Under the pieces are notes generated by a model. It was not told the origin of the DNA. It searched no databases and saw only the letters and a list, made by a program, of their open reading frames with translations. Both the position numbers and the translations under genes were made by a program. Positions 28,159 through 36,941 of a DNA stretch of 64,000 nt are shown here, in pieces (position 1 is the first letter of the stretch; each line of letters opens with the position of its first letter). The DNA comes from Burkholderia lata (GTDB lineage: Bacteria; Pseudomonadota; Gammaproteobacteria; Burkholderiales; Burkholderiaceae), in NCBI RefSeq assembly GCF_000012945.1, contig NC_007510.1, positions 1,426,001 to 1,490,000 of the forward strand, in the 5' to 3' direction.

Positions 28159-30360
28159 GTGACGAAAACCAGGAACACGCCGGCGCGCGGGGAGCGGCAC
28201 GCTGCCGCGCCGCGCCGGCCCACCCGCGCGTGGCGCGCACGCGGCTGCACGACCCTGCTGGGTTGCGCGATGGCGACCTCGGGCGCGATGGCCGCCGAAG
28301 CGGCCGCACCCGCACCGGACGAGCGGCATGCGCTGCCGGCGATCAACGTCAGCGCGCACGCCGCACCGGTCGACCCGCTGATGCAACCGCTCGAAACGGG
28401 CTCGCGGCTCGGGCTTGCGAGCCTCGACACGCCCGCGAGCGTCGAGACGGTCACGGCCGACACAATCGACGCGCGCGGCGATCGCACGGTGCTCGATGCG
28501 GTGACGCGCACCGCGGGGTTCTCGAGCGCGATGGCGCCCGGCACCGGCGGCACCGCCTTGAGCGTGCGCGGCTTCAGCGGGCAGGAATCGGTGATGACGC
28601 TGCTCGACGGCGTGCGGCTGATGCCGGCCGCCGGCACGATCACGTTCCCGTTCGATACGTGGTCGGTCGAGCGCATCGAGGTGTTGCGCGGCCCGGCGTC
28701 GGCGCTGTACGGCGAAGGGGCGATCGGCGGTGTCGTGAACGTGGTGCCGAAGCGGCCCCAGCGCACGCGCGAGACGACGCTGCAGATCGGTGTCGGCCCC
28801 GACGGCGCGAAGCGCGCCGCGTTCGATACGACGGGCGCGCTCGGCCCGCAGCTGTCGTATCGCTTCTACGCGAGCGATGCGCGCGCGAACGGTCTCGCCG
28901 AGCGGGCCGATACGCATACGACGGCCGTCGGTGGCGCGCTGAAATTCGACGTGAGCCCGAAGCTCACGCTGACGCTCGACTTCGACTACGGCCGCCAGAT
29001 GCCGGCGACCTACTATGGCGTGCCGGCGCCGAACGGCGTGCTCGATCCGTCGCTGCGCAAGCTCAACTACAACGTGGGCGATGCGACGATTTCCTACTAC
29101 GACCAGTGGACGCGCCTGTCGGCCAGCTACCGGCCGACGGCCGGCGTGACGATCGACAACCAGCTCTACTACCTGACGTCGAACCGCCACTGGCGCAATG
29201 CCGAATCGTATGCGCTCGATGCCGCGACGGGTCTCGTCACGCGCAGCGACTATCTCGACATCGGCCACCATCAGCGGCAGATCGGCGATCGGCTGAGCGC
29301 CCGCTTCGACGGGACGCTGTTCGGCCGCGCGAACCGCTTTGTCGTCGGCACGGAATTCAGCCAGATCACGTTCAGCGGGACCAACAATTCGCCGTACGGC
29401 GGTGAATCGACGGTGCCCGCGCACGGCTTCGATCCCGGCGTGTTCACGAGCCCCGACCCGACGGTGCCGCAGTTCAGCACGCGGGCGCGGCAGGCCGCGG
29501 TGTTCGCCGAGAACCGGCTCGAAGTGCTGCCGCGGCTCGCGTGGGTGAGCGGCCTGCGCTACGACCACATCGCGTTCAGCCGCGAGCAGGCGGCAACCGG
29601 TGCGGGCTTCGACAAGCGTTTCGCGAATGTCGGCTGGCGCACGGGCTTCGTGTTCGAAGTCGCGCCGACGCTCAGCGCGTATGCGCAGTACACGACGGGC
29701 GCGGAGGGCCTCGGTTCGCTCGTGACGCTGTCCGCGTCGCAGGCGAACTACCGGCTCGCGACCGGCGAACAGTGGGAAGCCGGCGTCAAGCAGACGCTGC
29801 TCGACGGCCGCGCATACTGGACGTTCGCCGTGTACGACATCACGAAGCGTAACCTGCTGAGCACCGATCCGTTCAATCCCGCGCTGCGCCAGCAGGTCGG
29901 CCGGCAATCGTCGCGCGGCATCGAGCTGACGGGCGGCGCGCGGCTGCCGCACGGCTGGACGGTCGATGCGAACGTCGCGCTGCTGCGCGCGCGCTATGAC
30001 GAGTTCAACCAGAAGGTCGGCAGCGCGACGGTGTCGCGCGCCGGCAATGCGCCGGCCAACGTGCCGCAGCAGACGGCGAACCTGTGGCTCGGCTGGGCGT
30101 TTGCCGAGCGCTGGCAGGCGAACGCGGGCGTGCGTTACGTCGGCGCGACGTACGGCGACGACGCGAACCGCGTGCAGGTGCCGTCGTACACGGTGTTCGA
30201 TGCGTCGCTGCGCTGGCAGCCGACGTCACGCACCGAGCTCGCGCTCTACCTGCGCAATCTCGCGAACCGCACGTATGCGGTGACGACGTCGAACGGCGGC
30301 GAGCAGTGGCTGCTCGGCCCGTCGCGTTCGGCGGAGCTCGTCGCGACGATGCGCTTCTGA
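28159..30360 (+). CDS. TonB-dependent outer-membrane receptor
   Basis: Energy-coupled outer-membrane receptor of 733 residues from the GTG at 28159, the first start giving an export signal (TTLLGCAMATSGAMAAEAAA). A longer frame opens at a TTG at 28072. The plug domain shows ASVETVTADTIDARG, LSVRGFSGQESVMTLLDGVR and VERIEVLRGPASALYGEGAIGG (read in pieces); the barrel ends in ELVATMRF with the terminal Phe. Its stop overlaps the ABC ATPase start, so receptor and importer are one operon. There is no N-terminal STN signalling domain. The ligand is probably a ferric siderophore, haem or another metal chelate. Confidence 0.88.
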   Translation: MTKTRNTPARGERHAAAPRRPTRAWRARGCTTLLGCAMATSGAMAAEAAAPAPDERHALPAINVSAHAAPVDPLMQPLETGSRLGLASLDTPASVETVTADTIDARGDRTVLDAVTRTAGFSSAMAPGTGGTALSVRGFSGQESVMTLLDGVRLMPAAGTITFPFDTWSVERIEVLRGPASALYGEGAIGGVVNVVPKRPQRTRETTLQIGVGPDGAKRAAFDTTGALGPQLSYRFYASDARANGLAERADTHTTAVGGALKFDVSPKLTLTLDFDYGRQMPATYYGVPAPNGVLDPSLRKLNYNVGDATISYYDQWTRLSASYRPTAGVTIDNQLYYLTSNRHWRNAESYALDAATGLVTRSDYLDIGHHQRQIGDRLSARFDGTLFGRANRFVVGTEFSQITFSGTNNSPYGGESTVPAHGFDPGVFTSPDPTVPQFSTRARQAAVFAENRLEVLPRLAWVSGLRYDHIAFSREQAATGAGFDKRFANVGWRTGFVFEVAPTLSAYAQYTTGAEGLGSLVTLSASQANYRLATGEQWEAGVKQTLLDGRAYWTFAVYDITKRNLLSTDPFNPALRQQVGRQSSRGIELTGGARLPHGWTVDANVALLRARYDEFNQKVGSATVSRAGNAPANVPQQTANLWLGWAFAERWQANAGVRYVGATYGDDANRVQVPSYTVFDASLRWQPTSRTELALYLRNLANRTYAVTTSNGGEQWLLGPSRSAELVATMRF

Positions 30361-31157
30361 TGCGGCGCGACGAGCCTCCCGTGACGCACATGCTCGACAT
30401 CGAACGCGTGAGCTGGTCGCCCGGCGGCGCGATCACCGTGCTCGATTCGGTGACGTTGAGCGTGGCCGACGGCGAGTTCGTCGGGCTGGTCGGTCCGAAC
30501 GGCAGCGGCAAGACGAGCCTGCTGCGCTGCGTGTTCCGTTACGCGCGGCCCGATGCCGGCCGCGTCGCGCTCGATGCGCAGGACGTGTGGCGCATGCGGC
30601 CGCGCGCGGTCGCGCAGCGCATCGCGGTGCTGCAGCAGGAGACGCCGGACGATTTCGGGCTGACGGTCGACGAACTGGTCGGCATGGGTCGCACGCCGCA
30701 CCAGCTGCCGTTCGATGCGGAGACGGCGGACGATCGCCGGATCGTCGAATCCGCGCTGCACGACGTCGGTCTCGTCGAGCGCCGTGCGCAACGCTTCGCG
30801 TCGCTGTCGGGCGGCGAGAAGCAGCGCGCGCTGCTGGCCCGCGCGCTCGCGCAGCAGCCTGAATTGCTGCTGCTCGACGAACCGACCAACCATCTCGACC
30901 TGCGCCATCAGCTCGAACTGCTCGCGCGCGTGCGGCGCCTCGGCATCGCGACGCTCGCCACGATTCACGACCTCAATCTCGCGGCCGCGTATTGCGACCG
31001 GCTCCATGTGCTCGCGCACGGCAGGGTCGTCGCCTCGGGCGTGCCGGCCGACGTGCTGACCGACGCGCTGCTGCGCGACGTGTTCGGCGTCGCCGCGCTC
31101 GTCGATCGCCATCCCGTCACGGGCCGGCCGCGCATCACGCCGCTTCATCCGGAATGA
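30360..31157 (+). CDS. FecE/BtuD-type ABC transporter ATPase
   Basis: Cytoplasmic ATPase of 265 residues that powers the importer. It has Walker A GPNGSGKTS, the signature LSGGEKQRALLARAL, Walker B LLLLDEPTNHLD and the switch histidine in ATIHDLN. The ATG at 30360 shares bases with the receptor stop, and its own stop overlaps the next start, so the cluster is tightly coupled. A second possible ATG lies ten codons in. Confidence 0.92.
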   Translation: MRRDEPPVTHMLDIERVSWSPGGAITVLDSVTLSVADGEFVGLVGPNGSGKTSLLRCVFRYARPDAGRVALDAQDVWRMRPRAVAQRIAVLQQETPDDFGLTVDELVGMGRTPHQLPFDAETADDRRIVESALHDVGLVERRAQRFASLSGGEKQRALLARALAQQPELLLLDEPTNHLDLRHQLELLARVRRLGIATLATIHDLNLAAAYCDRLHVLAHGRVVASGVPADVLTDALLRDVFGVAALVDRHPVTGRPRITPLHPE

Positions 31158-32170
31158 CCGCCATGCCGTTTCCCTTGTTGTCCTCCGCTTTGTCGTCCGC
31201 TTTATTGCCGGTATCCCGCCGGCTGCTTGCCGCGGCCGTGCTCGGCTGCGCGGCCGCTCAGGCGGCGGCCTATCCCGTCACCGTGCGCAGTTGCGATCGC
31301 GACGTGACGTTCGAGCGCGCGCCGACGCGTGCGGTGAGCAACGACGTGAACCTGACCGAGATGATGCTCGTGCTCGGCCTGAAGGACCGGCTCGTCGGCT
31401 ACACCGGGATCGGCGGCTGGAAGACGGGCACGGCACGCGTGCGCGATGCGCTGCGCGGCGTACCCGAACTGGCAAGCCAGTATCCGTCGCTCGAGGTGCT
31501 CGCGGCCGCGCGCGCCGACTTCTATCTCGCGGGATGGAACTACGGGATGCATGTCGGCGGCGCGGTGACGCCCGCGACGCTCGCGCCGTTCGGTATCCGC
31601 ACGTACGAGCTGACCGAATCGTGTTCGCACGTGATGAAGCAGTCGGCGGCCTCGTTCGACGACGTGTTCCGCGACCTGAACAATCTCGGCCGGATCTTCG
31701 GCGTCGACGCGCGCGCCGCGCAGGTCGTCGGCGCGATGCGTGCGCGTCTCGCGGCGGTGTCGCGTGCGATCGGGCATCCGGCGCCGCTGCGCGTGTTTGT
31801 CTACGACAGCGGCACCGACAAGCCGATGACGGCCGGCGGGCTCGCGATGCCGACCGCGCTGCTGACGGCGGCCGGGGCGCGCAACGTGATGGCCGACCTG
31901 CCGCGCAGCTGGACGCAGGTGAGCTGGGAAAGCGTGGTTGCGCGCGATCCGCAGGTGATCGTGATCGTCGACTATTCGGCCGTGACGGCCGCGCAGAAGC
32001 AGCAGTTCCTGCTGAGCCAGCCGTCGCTCGCGCGCGTGGCCGCGATCCGCGACCGGCGCTTCATCGTGATTCCGTACGATGCGGCGACGCCGGGCCCCGA
32101 GAACGTCGCGGCCGTCGAGACGCTCGCGCGCGCGCTGTATCCGGCCGCGTTCGCGGGGCCGGCGCGATGA
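31154..32170 (+). CDS. type III (BtuF/FhuD-like) periplasmic binding protein
   Basis: Binding protein of 338 residues for a metal chelate. It has a signal peptide (LPVSRRLLAAAVLGCAAAQAAA) and two small lobes joined by a long helix. Recognisable parts are VTFERAPTRAVSNDVNLTEMMLVLGLKDRLVGYTG near the N-terminus, read in pieces, and YPSLEVLAAARADFYLAG. The ATG at 31154 overlaps the ATPase stop; an ATG three codons later is also possible. Extra cysteines (CSH near residue 155) are present. The ligand is not predictable; vitamin B12 is disfavoured only by the lack of a visible riboswitch. Confidence 0.85.
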   Translation: MTAMPFPLLSSALSSALLPVSRRLLAAAVLGCAAAQAAAYPVTVRSCDRDVTFERAPTRAVSNDVNLTEMMLVLGLKDRLVGYTGIGGWKTGTARVRDALRGVPELASQYPSLEVLAAARADFYLAGWNYGMHVGGAVTPATLAPFGIRTYELTESCSHVMKQSAASFDDVFRDLNNLGRIFGVDARAAQVVGAMRARLAAVSRAIGHPAPLRVFVYDSGTDKPMTAGGLAMPTALLTAAGARNVMADLPRSWTQVSWESVVARDPQVIVIVDYSAVTAAQKQQFLLSQPSLARVAAIRDRRFIVIPYDAATPGPENVAAVETLARALYPAAFAGPAR

Positions 32171-33207
32171 GCGTGCACGTGCGTGCATCGCGGCCCGGCA
32201 TGCGCGTGGTGCTGCCGGCGCTGACGCTGCTGTTGATCGTGTCGATCGTCGCGTCGGCCGCGTTCGGCCCGGCGCCGATCGCGATGCCGGCGGCGGTGAG
32301 GATCGTCGCCACGCACATCGTGTCGGCGTTCGGCGACGCGGGCGCATTCGCGGCAGGGGCGGGCGACGACAGCATCGTCTGGCTGATCCGGATGCCGCGC
32401 GCGCTGCTGGCCGCGATCGTCGGCGCGACGCTGGCCGCGGTCGGCGTGGCGCTGCAGGCGGCGACCGCGAACTGCCTGGCCGATCCGCACCTGCTCGGCG
32501 TGAGCGCGGGCGCAATGCTCGGCGCCGTCGCGGTCACGGTGATGGCCGGCGCGGCATTCGGCCCGTTCACGCTGTCGGCTGCCGCGTTCGCGGGCGCGCT
32601 CGCGGCGACTGCCTGCGTCGTCGCGCTTGCTTACCGGCGCGGCCGGCTCGAGTCGGACCGGCTGCTGCTCGCCGGCGTATCGGTGTCGTTCATGATGGCC
32701 GCGTTCGGCAACCTGCTGCTGTATCTCGGCGACCAACGCGCCGCGTCGTCGGTGCTGTTCTGGATGCTCGGCGGCGTCGGGCTCGCGCGCTGGGACCTGC
32801 TGCCGGTGCCGGCCGTATGCGCGGTGCTCGCTGGCGGCGCGTTGTACGCGCGCCGGCGCGAACTGAATGCGCTGATGTCGGGCGATGTTGCCGCGGCTAC
32901 GCTCGGCGTGCCGAGCGCGCGGATGCGGCGCGAGGTCTTCGTCGTCGCGTCGTTCGCGACCGGCGCGATGGTGGCGGTGAGCGGGGCGATCGGCTTCGTC
33001 GGGCTCGTGACGCCGCACCTGTGCCGTCGTGTCGTCGGCGCCGAGCACGGCAGGCTGCTGCCGGTGGCCGCGCTGACCGGTGCGATCCTGCTCGTCTGGG
33101 CCGATGTGGCCGCTCGCACGCTCGCGGCACCGGAGGATCTGCCGATCGGGATCGTGACCGCGATGTTCGGCAGCCTGTTCTTCGTCGCGCTGCTGCGCCG
33201 CCACTGA
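32167..33207 (+). CDS. FecCD/BtuC-type ABC transporter permease
   Basis: Integral inner-membrane permease of 346 residues with about ten hydrophobic segments. Family motifs are RMPRALLAAIVGATLAAVG near residue 75, ADPHLLGVSAGAMLG and the cytoplasmic coupling region near residue 220, then SGAIGFVGLVTPHLCRR. The start overlaps the binding-protein stop. It completes a receptor-ATPase-binding protein-permease importer; a single permease gene implies a homodimer. It ends 50 bp before the convergent kinase gene. Confidence 0.9.
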   Translation: MSVHVRASRPGMRVVLPALTLLLIVSIVASAAFGPAPIAMPAAVRIVATHIVSAFGDAGAFAAGAGDDSIVWLIRMPRALLAAIVGATLAAVGVALQAATANCLADPHLLGVSAGAMLGAVAVTVMAGAAFGPFTLSAAAFAGALAATACVVALAYRRGRLESDRLLLAGVSVSFMMAAFGNLLLYLGDQRAASSVLFWMLGGVGLARWDLLPVPAVCAVLAGGALYARRRELNALMSGDVAAATLGVPSARMRREVFVVASFATGAMVAVSGAIGFVGLVTPHLCRRVVGAEHGRLLPVAALTGAILLVWADVAARTLAAPEDLPIGIVTAMFGSLFFVALLRRH

Positions 33208-33257
33208 GCGGCGCGCAGGTCAGGCGAGGGCGGCCAGGGCGCGTCCTGCCGCGCGCT

Positions 33258-34634
33258 TCATTGCCGCGGGATGGCCATGCCGGCGCTGCCGCCGAACGTG
33301 TCGAGATTCGTGACGGTATCCGGCAAATCGAACAGATTGTCCAGCAGCGCCAGCGCGGGCAGCGTGATCACGAAGCGTGCGCCGCCGAGCGGCGAATCCT
33401 CAAGCCGCACGTCGCCCCCGTGCACCAGCGCGACGCGTCGCACGATCGCAAGCCCGAGCCCGAAGCCGCCGGTCTGCCGGTCGCGGCTGGAGTCGAGCCG
33501 CTGGAACGGCTCGAACACGCGCGCGCGTTCGGCGGCCGGAATGCCGGGGCCATCGTCGTCGACGCTCAGCACGAGCGCGCCGGACGCGGTGCGCTCGGCG
33601 GCGAGCAGCACCGTGCGCGATGCGTAGCGCGCGCCGTTGCGGATCAGGTTCAGCAACGCGCGGGCGACCAGCTTCGGGTCGCACACGTGGGTCGCGGGTG
33701 CTCCGAGCGCCGACACGTCGAGCGTGATGCCGCGATCGGCAATGTCGTTCGCGACGCTGCCGGCGACGCTGTCGATCAGCGCATCGACGACGACTTCCAT
33801 CGGCGCGAGCTGGCTCGCGCCCTGTTCGAGCCGGCCGATCGTCAGCAGCTCGGTGACGAGCTCGTCGAGTTCGCGCACGTCGCGCCGCAGCGCATCGCGG
33901 CGTTCGCGCATCCGTCCCGTTTCGTCAGGCTCCGCGAGCAGCGCGAGCCCGAATTCGAGCCGCGCGAGCGGTGTCTTCAGTTCGTGCGAGATGCCGTGCA
34001 TCATTTCGCGCTGCTGCTTGATCGACGCCTCGATGCGCTCGGCCATGTCGTTGAACTGTTGCGACAGCTCGTAGATGTTCGATTTGCCCGACAGCTTCAC
34101 GCGCGTCGACAGCGTGCCGGCGCCAAATGCGCGTGCGGCTTCCTGCAGCCTGCGCAGGTCGCGCCAGTGATAGTGAACCCACAGCACCACCGCGAGCAGC
34201 GTGCTGAGCGCGAGCAGCATGTATGCATAGATCTTGATGTCGAGACTGAATGCTTCGATCGGCCGCGCATGCAGGACCGAACCATCCGCGAGCGGCATGT
34301 AGTAATCCTTGCCGTCGTAGCTGATCGAGATCCGGCCGGCGTCGAGATCGCGCAGCGGCTCGCCGCTCAACTGCGCGCGGGCGGTGGCCATCGGCATGAA
34401 GTCGAACCTTTCGTTGCCGTGTTTCGCGAGCTCGCGCAGCGCCAGCTTGCGCTGCTCGCCCGGATGGCGTTCGAGGTAGTCGTTGAGCACGAACGCGTAG
34501 GTCGTCAACGAATCGCGCTCGGCCTGCGCGCTGCGATCGTAGAAGATCCGGTCGAACGACAGCTGGATGAAGATGATCGACGCGGCGACGAACAGGATGA
34601 CGACGAGATACAGCCGGATCAACGGGCGGAGCAT
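33258..34634 (-). CDS. RstB-like sensor histidine kinase
   Basis: Membrane kinase of 458 residues. It has TM helix 1 at about 7-27, a periplasmic sensor of roughly 105 residues, TM helix 2 at about 133-155, HAMP to about 205, the phospho-acceptor His217 in HGISHELKTPLARLEFG, then the ATPase with NLIRNGARYA, DDGPGIP and GGFGLGLAI. Its ATG follows the regulator stop with no gap (TAA then ATG). With the adjacent regulator it forms an RstAB-like pair; the divergent MipA-like gene is its likely target. The stimulus is unknown. The tail after the ATPase is about 35 residues longer than needed. Confidence 0.9.
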   Translation of the reverse strand: MLRPLIRLYLVVILFVAASIIFIQLSFDRIFYDRSAQAERDSLTTYAFVLNDYLERHPGEQRKLALRELAKHGNERFDFMPMATARAQLSGEPLRDLDAGRISISYDGKDYYMPLADGSVLHARPIEAFSLDIKIYAYMLLALSTLLAVVLWVHYHWRDLRRLQEAARAFGAGTLSTRVKLSGKSNIYELSQQFNDMAERIEASIKQQREMMHGISHELKTPLARLEFGLALLAEPDETGRMRERRDALRRDVRELDELVTELLTIGRLEQGASQLAPMEVVVDALIDSVAGSVANDIADRGITLDVSALGAPATHVCDPKLVARALLNLIRNGARYASRTVLLAAERTASGALVLSVDDDGPGIPAAERARVFEPFQRLDSSRDRQTGGFGLGLAIVRRVALVHGGDVRLEDSPLGGARFVITLPALALLDNLFDLPDTVTNLDTFGGSAGMAIPRQ

Positions 34635-35360
34635 TTATTCGTCCCACGCAGAAGGGCTGAACAGGTAGCCGCGGCCCCAGATCGTCTTGATCTTGTGCGG
34701 CTCCGACGACGCATCCTCGAAGCGGCGGCGCAGCTTCGAGATGCCGGAATCGACCGAGCGGTCGAGTCCGTCGAACTCGATCCCGCGCAACTGCTTCAGG
34801 ATGTCGTCGCGGCTCAGCACGGTGCCGGCCGCGCGCGCGAGGATCAGCAGCAGGTTGAATTCGGCGGTCTTCAGGTCGACCGGCTCGCCGCGCCACGTGA
34901 CGGTGCGGTTCGGCGGCGAGATCGCCAGTTCGCCGAACACGAGCGCTTCGGGCGTGGCCACGGGCGCTTCCGCGACGGCCGGCTGCGCACGGCGCAGCAG
35001 CGCACGGGCGCGGGCGACCAGCACGCGCGGCTCGATCGGCTTCGTCACGTAGTCGTCGGCGCCCGTCTCGAGGCCCGCGACCTGGTCGTAGACGTCCAGG
35101 CGCGCGGTCAGGATCAGCACGGGGACGTTGGTGAACGCGCGGATGCGCCGGCAGACTTCCATCCCGTCGAGGTTCGGCAGCATCAGGTCGAGTATCACGA
35201 GGGCCGGCTGGTGCTCGCGCACCGCCGCGACGGCGAGGTCGCCGCGGCGCACGACCGTCACCGCGAATTCATAGCCGTCGAGGTATTCGCGGACGAGCTG
35301 CGCCAGGCGGTCGTCGTCCTCGATCAGCAGTACACGGTATTTGAGTGGATCTTCGTTCAT
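34635..35360 (-). CDS. OmpR/RstA-type response regulator
   Basis: Two-domain regulator of 241 residues. The receiver has acidic residues in LLIEDDDRLAQL, phospho-acceptor Asp58 in VILDLMLPNLDG, and the conserved Lys in YVTKPIEPRVL. The C-terminal winged helix covers about 135-238, with DLKTAEFNLLLILARAAG and SVDSGISKLRRRFED. GAGGAG precedes the ATG at 35360. It is the first gene of the leftward kinase operon and is divergent from the MipA-like outer-membrane gene. Confidence 0.92.
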   Translation of the reverse strand: MNEDPLKYRVLLIEDDDRLAQLVREYLDGYEFAVTVVRRGDLAVAAVREHQPALVILDLMLPNLDGMEVCRRIRAFTNVPVLILTARLDVYDQVAGLETGADDYVTKPIEPRVLVARARALLRRAQPAVAEAPVATPEALVFGELAISPPNRTVTWRGEPVDLKTAEFNLLLILARAAGTVLSRDDILKQLRGIEFDGLDRSVDSGISKLRRRFEDASSEPHKIKTIWGRGYLFSPSAWDE

Positions 35361-35573
35361 GGTCTCCTCGGGGCGCACGCGCCAACTCACGCCCCGGCAA
35401 GCCGGTGCGCGGCGCGGCACGCGAATTCTATCCGGCGCGCCGAAGGCCGGGGGAGCGAGACGACAATCTCGAACAATCGAACACAATTGAGCACAGATTC
35501 TCCGAATATTCAGGACAGTCTCGGCGCAGGGCGGCCCCTAGACTGCGGGCTCCGTCACTCCTATCTCAATATT

Positions 35574-36353
35574 GTGCGCCCAATACTCCGCCGCTACCGC
35601 TATTGCATGCCGCTCGCCGGCCTGACCCTTGCCGCCGCCGCCCACGCGGAAAACCAGTATTCGCTGTCGCTGGGTGGCGGTATCGCGCCGCGCTACCCGG
35701 GCAGCAACCAGTCTCGCGGTGTCGTTGCGCCGGGGTTTTCGGCGAAGTTCGGCAATGGCTTCTTCATCGACAGCACCCAGGGCGCCGGTTACCGGCTGGA
35801 CCTGCCGCACGGGGCGTTCGTGTCGGCGGCCGTGAGCTATGACGCGGGTCGAGCCGACGAGAACCGCCTCGACTTGCCGGGCTCCGACTACCTGAAGGGC
35901 ATGGGCCGGATTCCGGGCTCGGTGCTGGTCGGCGTGCGCGCGGGCGTGACGCTGTTCAATGCGGCGGAACTGAGTGTCACGATCGACACACCCGTGACGC
36001 ACACGTCGCACGGCGTGTCGGGGCACATGGATCTCGCGGTGCCGGTGTTCAAGACCGCGCAGCACGAGATCATCGTGACGGGTACCGTGCACGCGGGCTC
36101 GGGGCGCTATACGCAGACGTTCTACGGCGTGACCGATGCGCAGTCGATGACGAGCCGGTTCCGGCCGTATTCGACGAGCGGCGGGATCGACAGCGCGTCG
36201 ATGGCGGTCGCGTGGAACTGGACGCTGTCGCAGCACTGGTCGGTGCTTGCGACCGGCGGCGTGACGCGGCTGCTCGGCCGCTACGGCGACAGCCCGATCG
36301 TCCAGTCGCGCAGCAACTACTACGCGATCGCGGGTGCGACCTACAAGTTCTGA
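35574..36353 (+). CDS. MipA/OmpV-family outer-membrane protein
   Basis: Beta-barrel protein of 259 residues. The GTG at 35574 is chosen because it gives a complete signal peptide (basic RRYRY, hydrophobic PLAGLTLAAAA, cleavage after AHA); the ATG at 35607 would lack the basic part. No clear ribosome site is seen for either. Family features are YSLSLGGGIAPRYPGSNQSR at the mature start, VTIDTPVTHTSHGVSG in the middle and a C-terminal YYAIAGATYKF ending in Phe. MipA proteins scaffold cell-wall enzymes, and several are induced by two-component systems under metal or drug stress. It diverges from the RstA-like gene. Confidence 0.8.
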   Translation: MRPILRRYRYCMPLAGLTLAAAAHAENQYSLSLGGGIAPRYPGSNQSRGVVAPGFSAKFGNGFFIDSTQGAGYRLDLPHGAFVSAAVSYDAGRADENRLDLPGSDYLKGMGRIPGSVLVGVRAGVTLFNAAELSVTIDTPVTHTSHGVSGHMDLAVPVFKTAQHEIIVTGTVHAGSGRYTQTFYGVTDAQSMTSRFRPYSTSGGIDSASMAVAWNWTLSQHWSVLATGGVTRLLGRYGDSPIVQSRSNYYAIAGATYKF

Positions 36354-36404
36354 GCGGATTGTCGCGGCACGCATCGAGCGGCGCAGCCGGCATGCCCGTG
36401 CCGT

Positions 36405-36420
36405 CACGCCGCGCGGCGTG
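36405..36420. repeat. 16-bp perfect palindrome after the MipA-like gene
   Basis: CACGCCGCGCGGCGTG at 36405-36420 is perfectly self-complementary with no spacer. It lies 52 bases after the mipA-like stop and 150 bases before the next lipoprotein. It may be part of a terminator-like structure, but no T tract follows. Confidence 0.3.
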
Positions 36421-36573
36421 CGGTAACATGCAGGCGGCTTCGGCGGCAAGCCGAACCTGCGGCACGGGGCGCGCAACATCGACGTGGCCCGTGCGCGCGG
36501 ACCGACACGCATGCAATGCCCGGTCGGCCGGGAACGCCGCACAGGTTCCGCCGGGCGCAACAGGGAGAATCCG

Positions 36574-36903
36574 ATGAAGAAGACGATCGCGATGATGATG
36601 GCGCTGGTTGCGGGCGCAACGTTTGCGGGATGCACGGACATGAAGACGAAGAATGCGACCGCAGGCGGCATGGTGATGAATGGCGAGCCGGCAGGCACGT
36701 CGCAGGCCTGCAAGGCAGACGCGGGGCCGGACGATGCGCTGGTCGGCAAGGCCGAGGCCGATGCGGCGGCGCAACTGGACGGCTGCCTGTGGCGCGTGCT
36801 CGAGCGCGACGGCAAGGCATTGCCGGGCACGATGGATTACCGGCAGGAACGCCGCAATCTCGGCATTCGCGATGGCAAGGTGATCTGGGTGCGGCGCGGG
36901 TGA
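36574..36903 (+). CDS. small lipoprotein with an I78-type protease-inhibitor domain
   Basis: A 109-residue lipoprotein. The lipobox FAGC gives the lipidated Cys after MKKTIAMMMALVAGAT. The mature part has ACKAD...ALVGKAEADAA and ends TMDYRQERRNLGIRDGKVIW, which follows the I78 inhibitor pattern (Cys-Ala, Leu-Val-Gly-Lys, Asp-x-Arg-x-x-Arg-Leu/Asn, then a Gly near the end). It probably guards the periplasm against proteases; this is a family-based inference. An AGGGAGAA ribosome site supports the ATG at 36574. The next lipoprotein gene follows by 38 bases. Confidence 0.75.
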   Translation: MKKTIAMMMALVAGATFAGCTDMKTKNATAGGMVMNGEPAGTSQACKADAGPDDALVGKAEADAAAQLDGCLWRVLERDGKALPGTMDYRQERRNLGIRDGKVIWVRRG

Positions 36904-36941
36904 GGGGTTCGGCCGGTGGTGGTGTGCCTGTGGGGACGCGA

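Noticed and set aside
32079-35573. A 1424-codon open frame on the plus strand running into the MipA-like gene
   Set aside because: It crosses the permease in another frame and antisense to the two-component genes; only its last 259 codons are protein-like.
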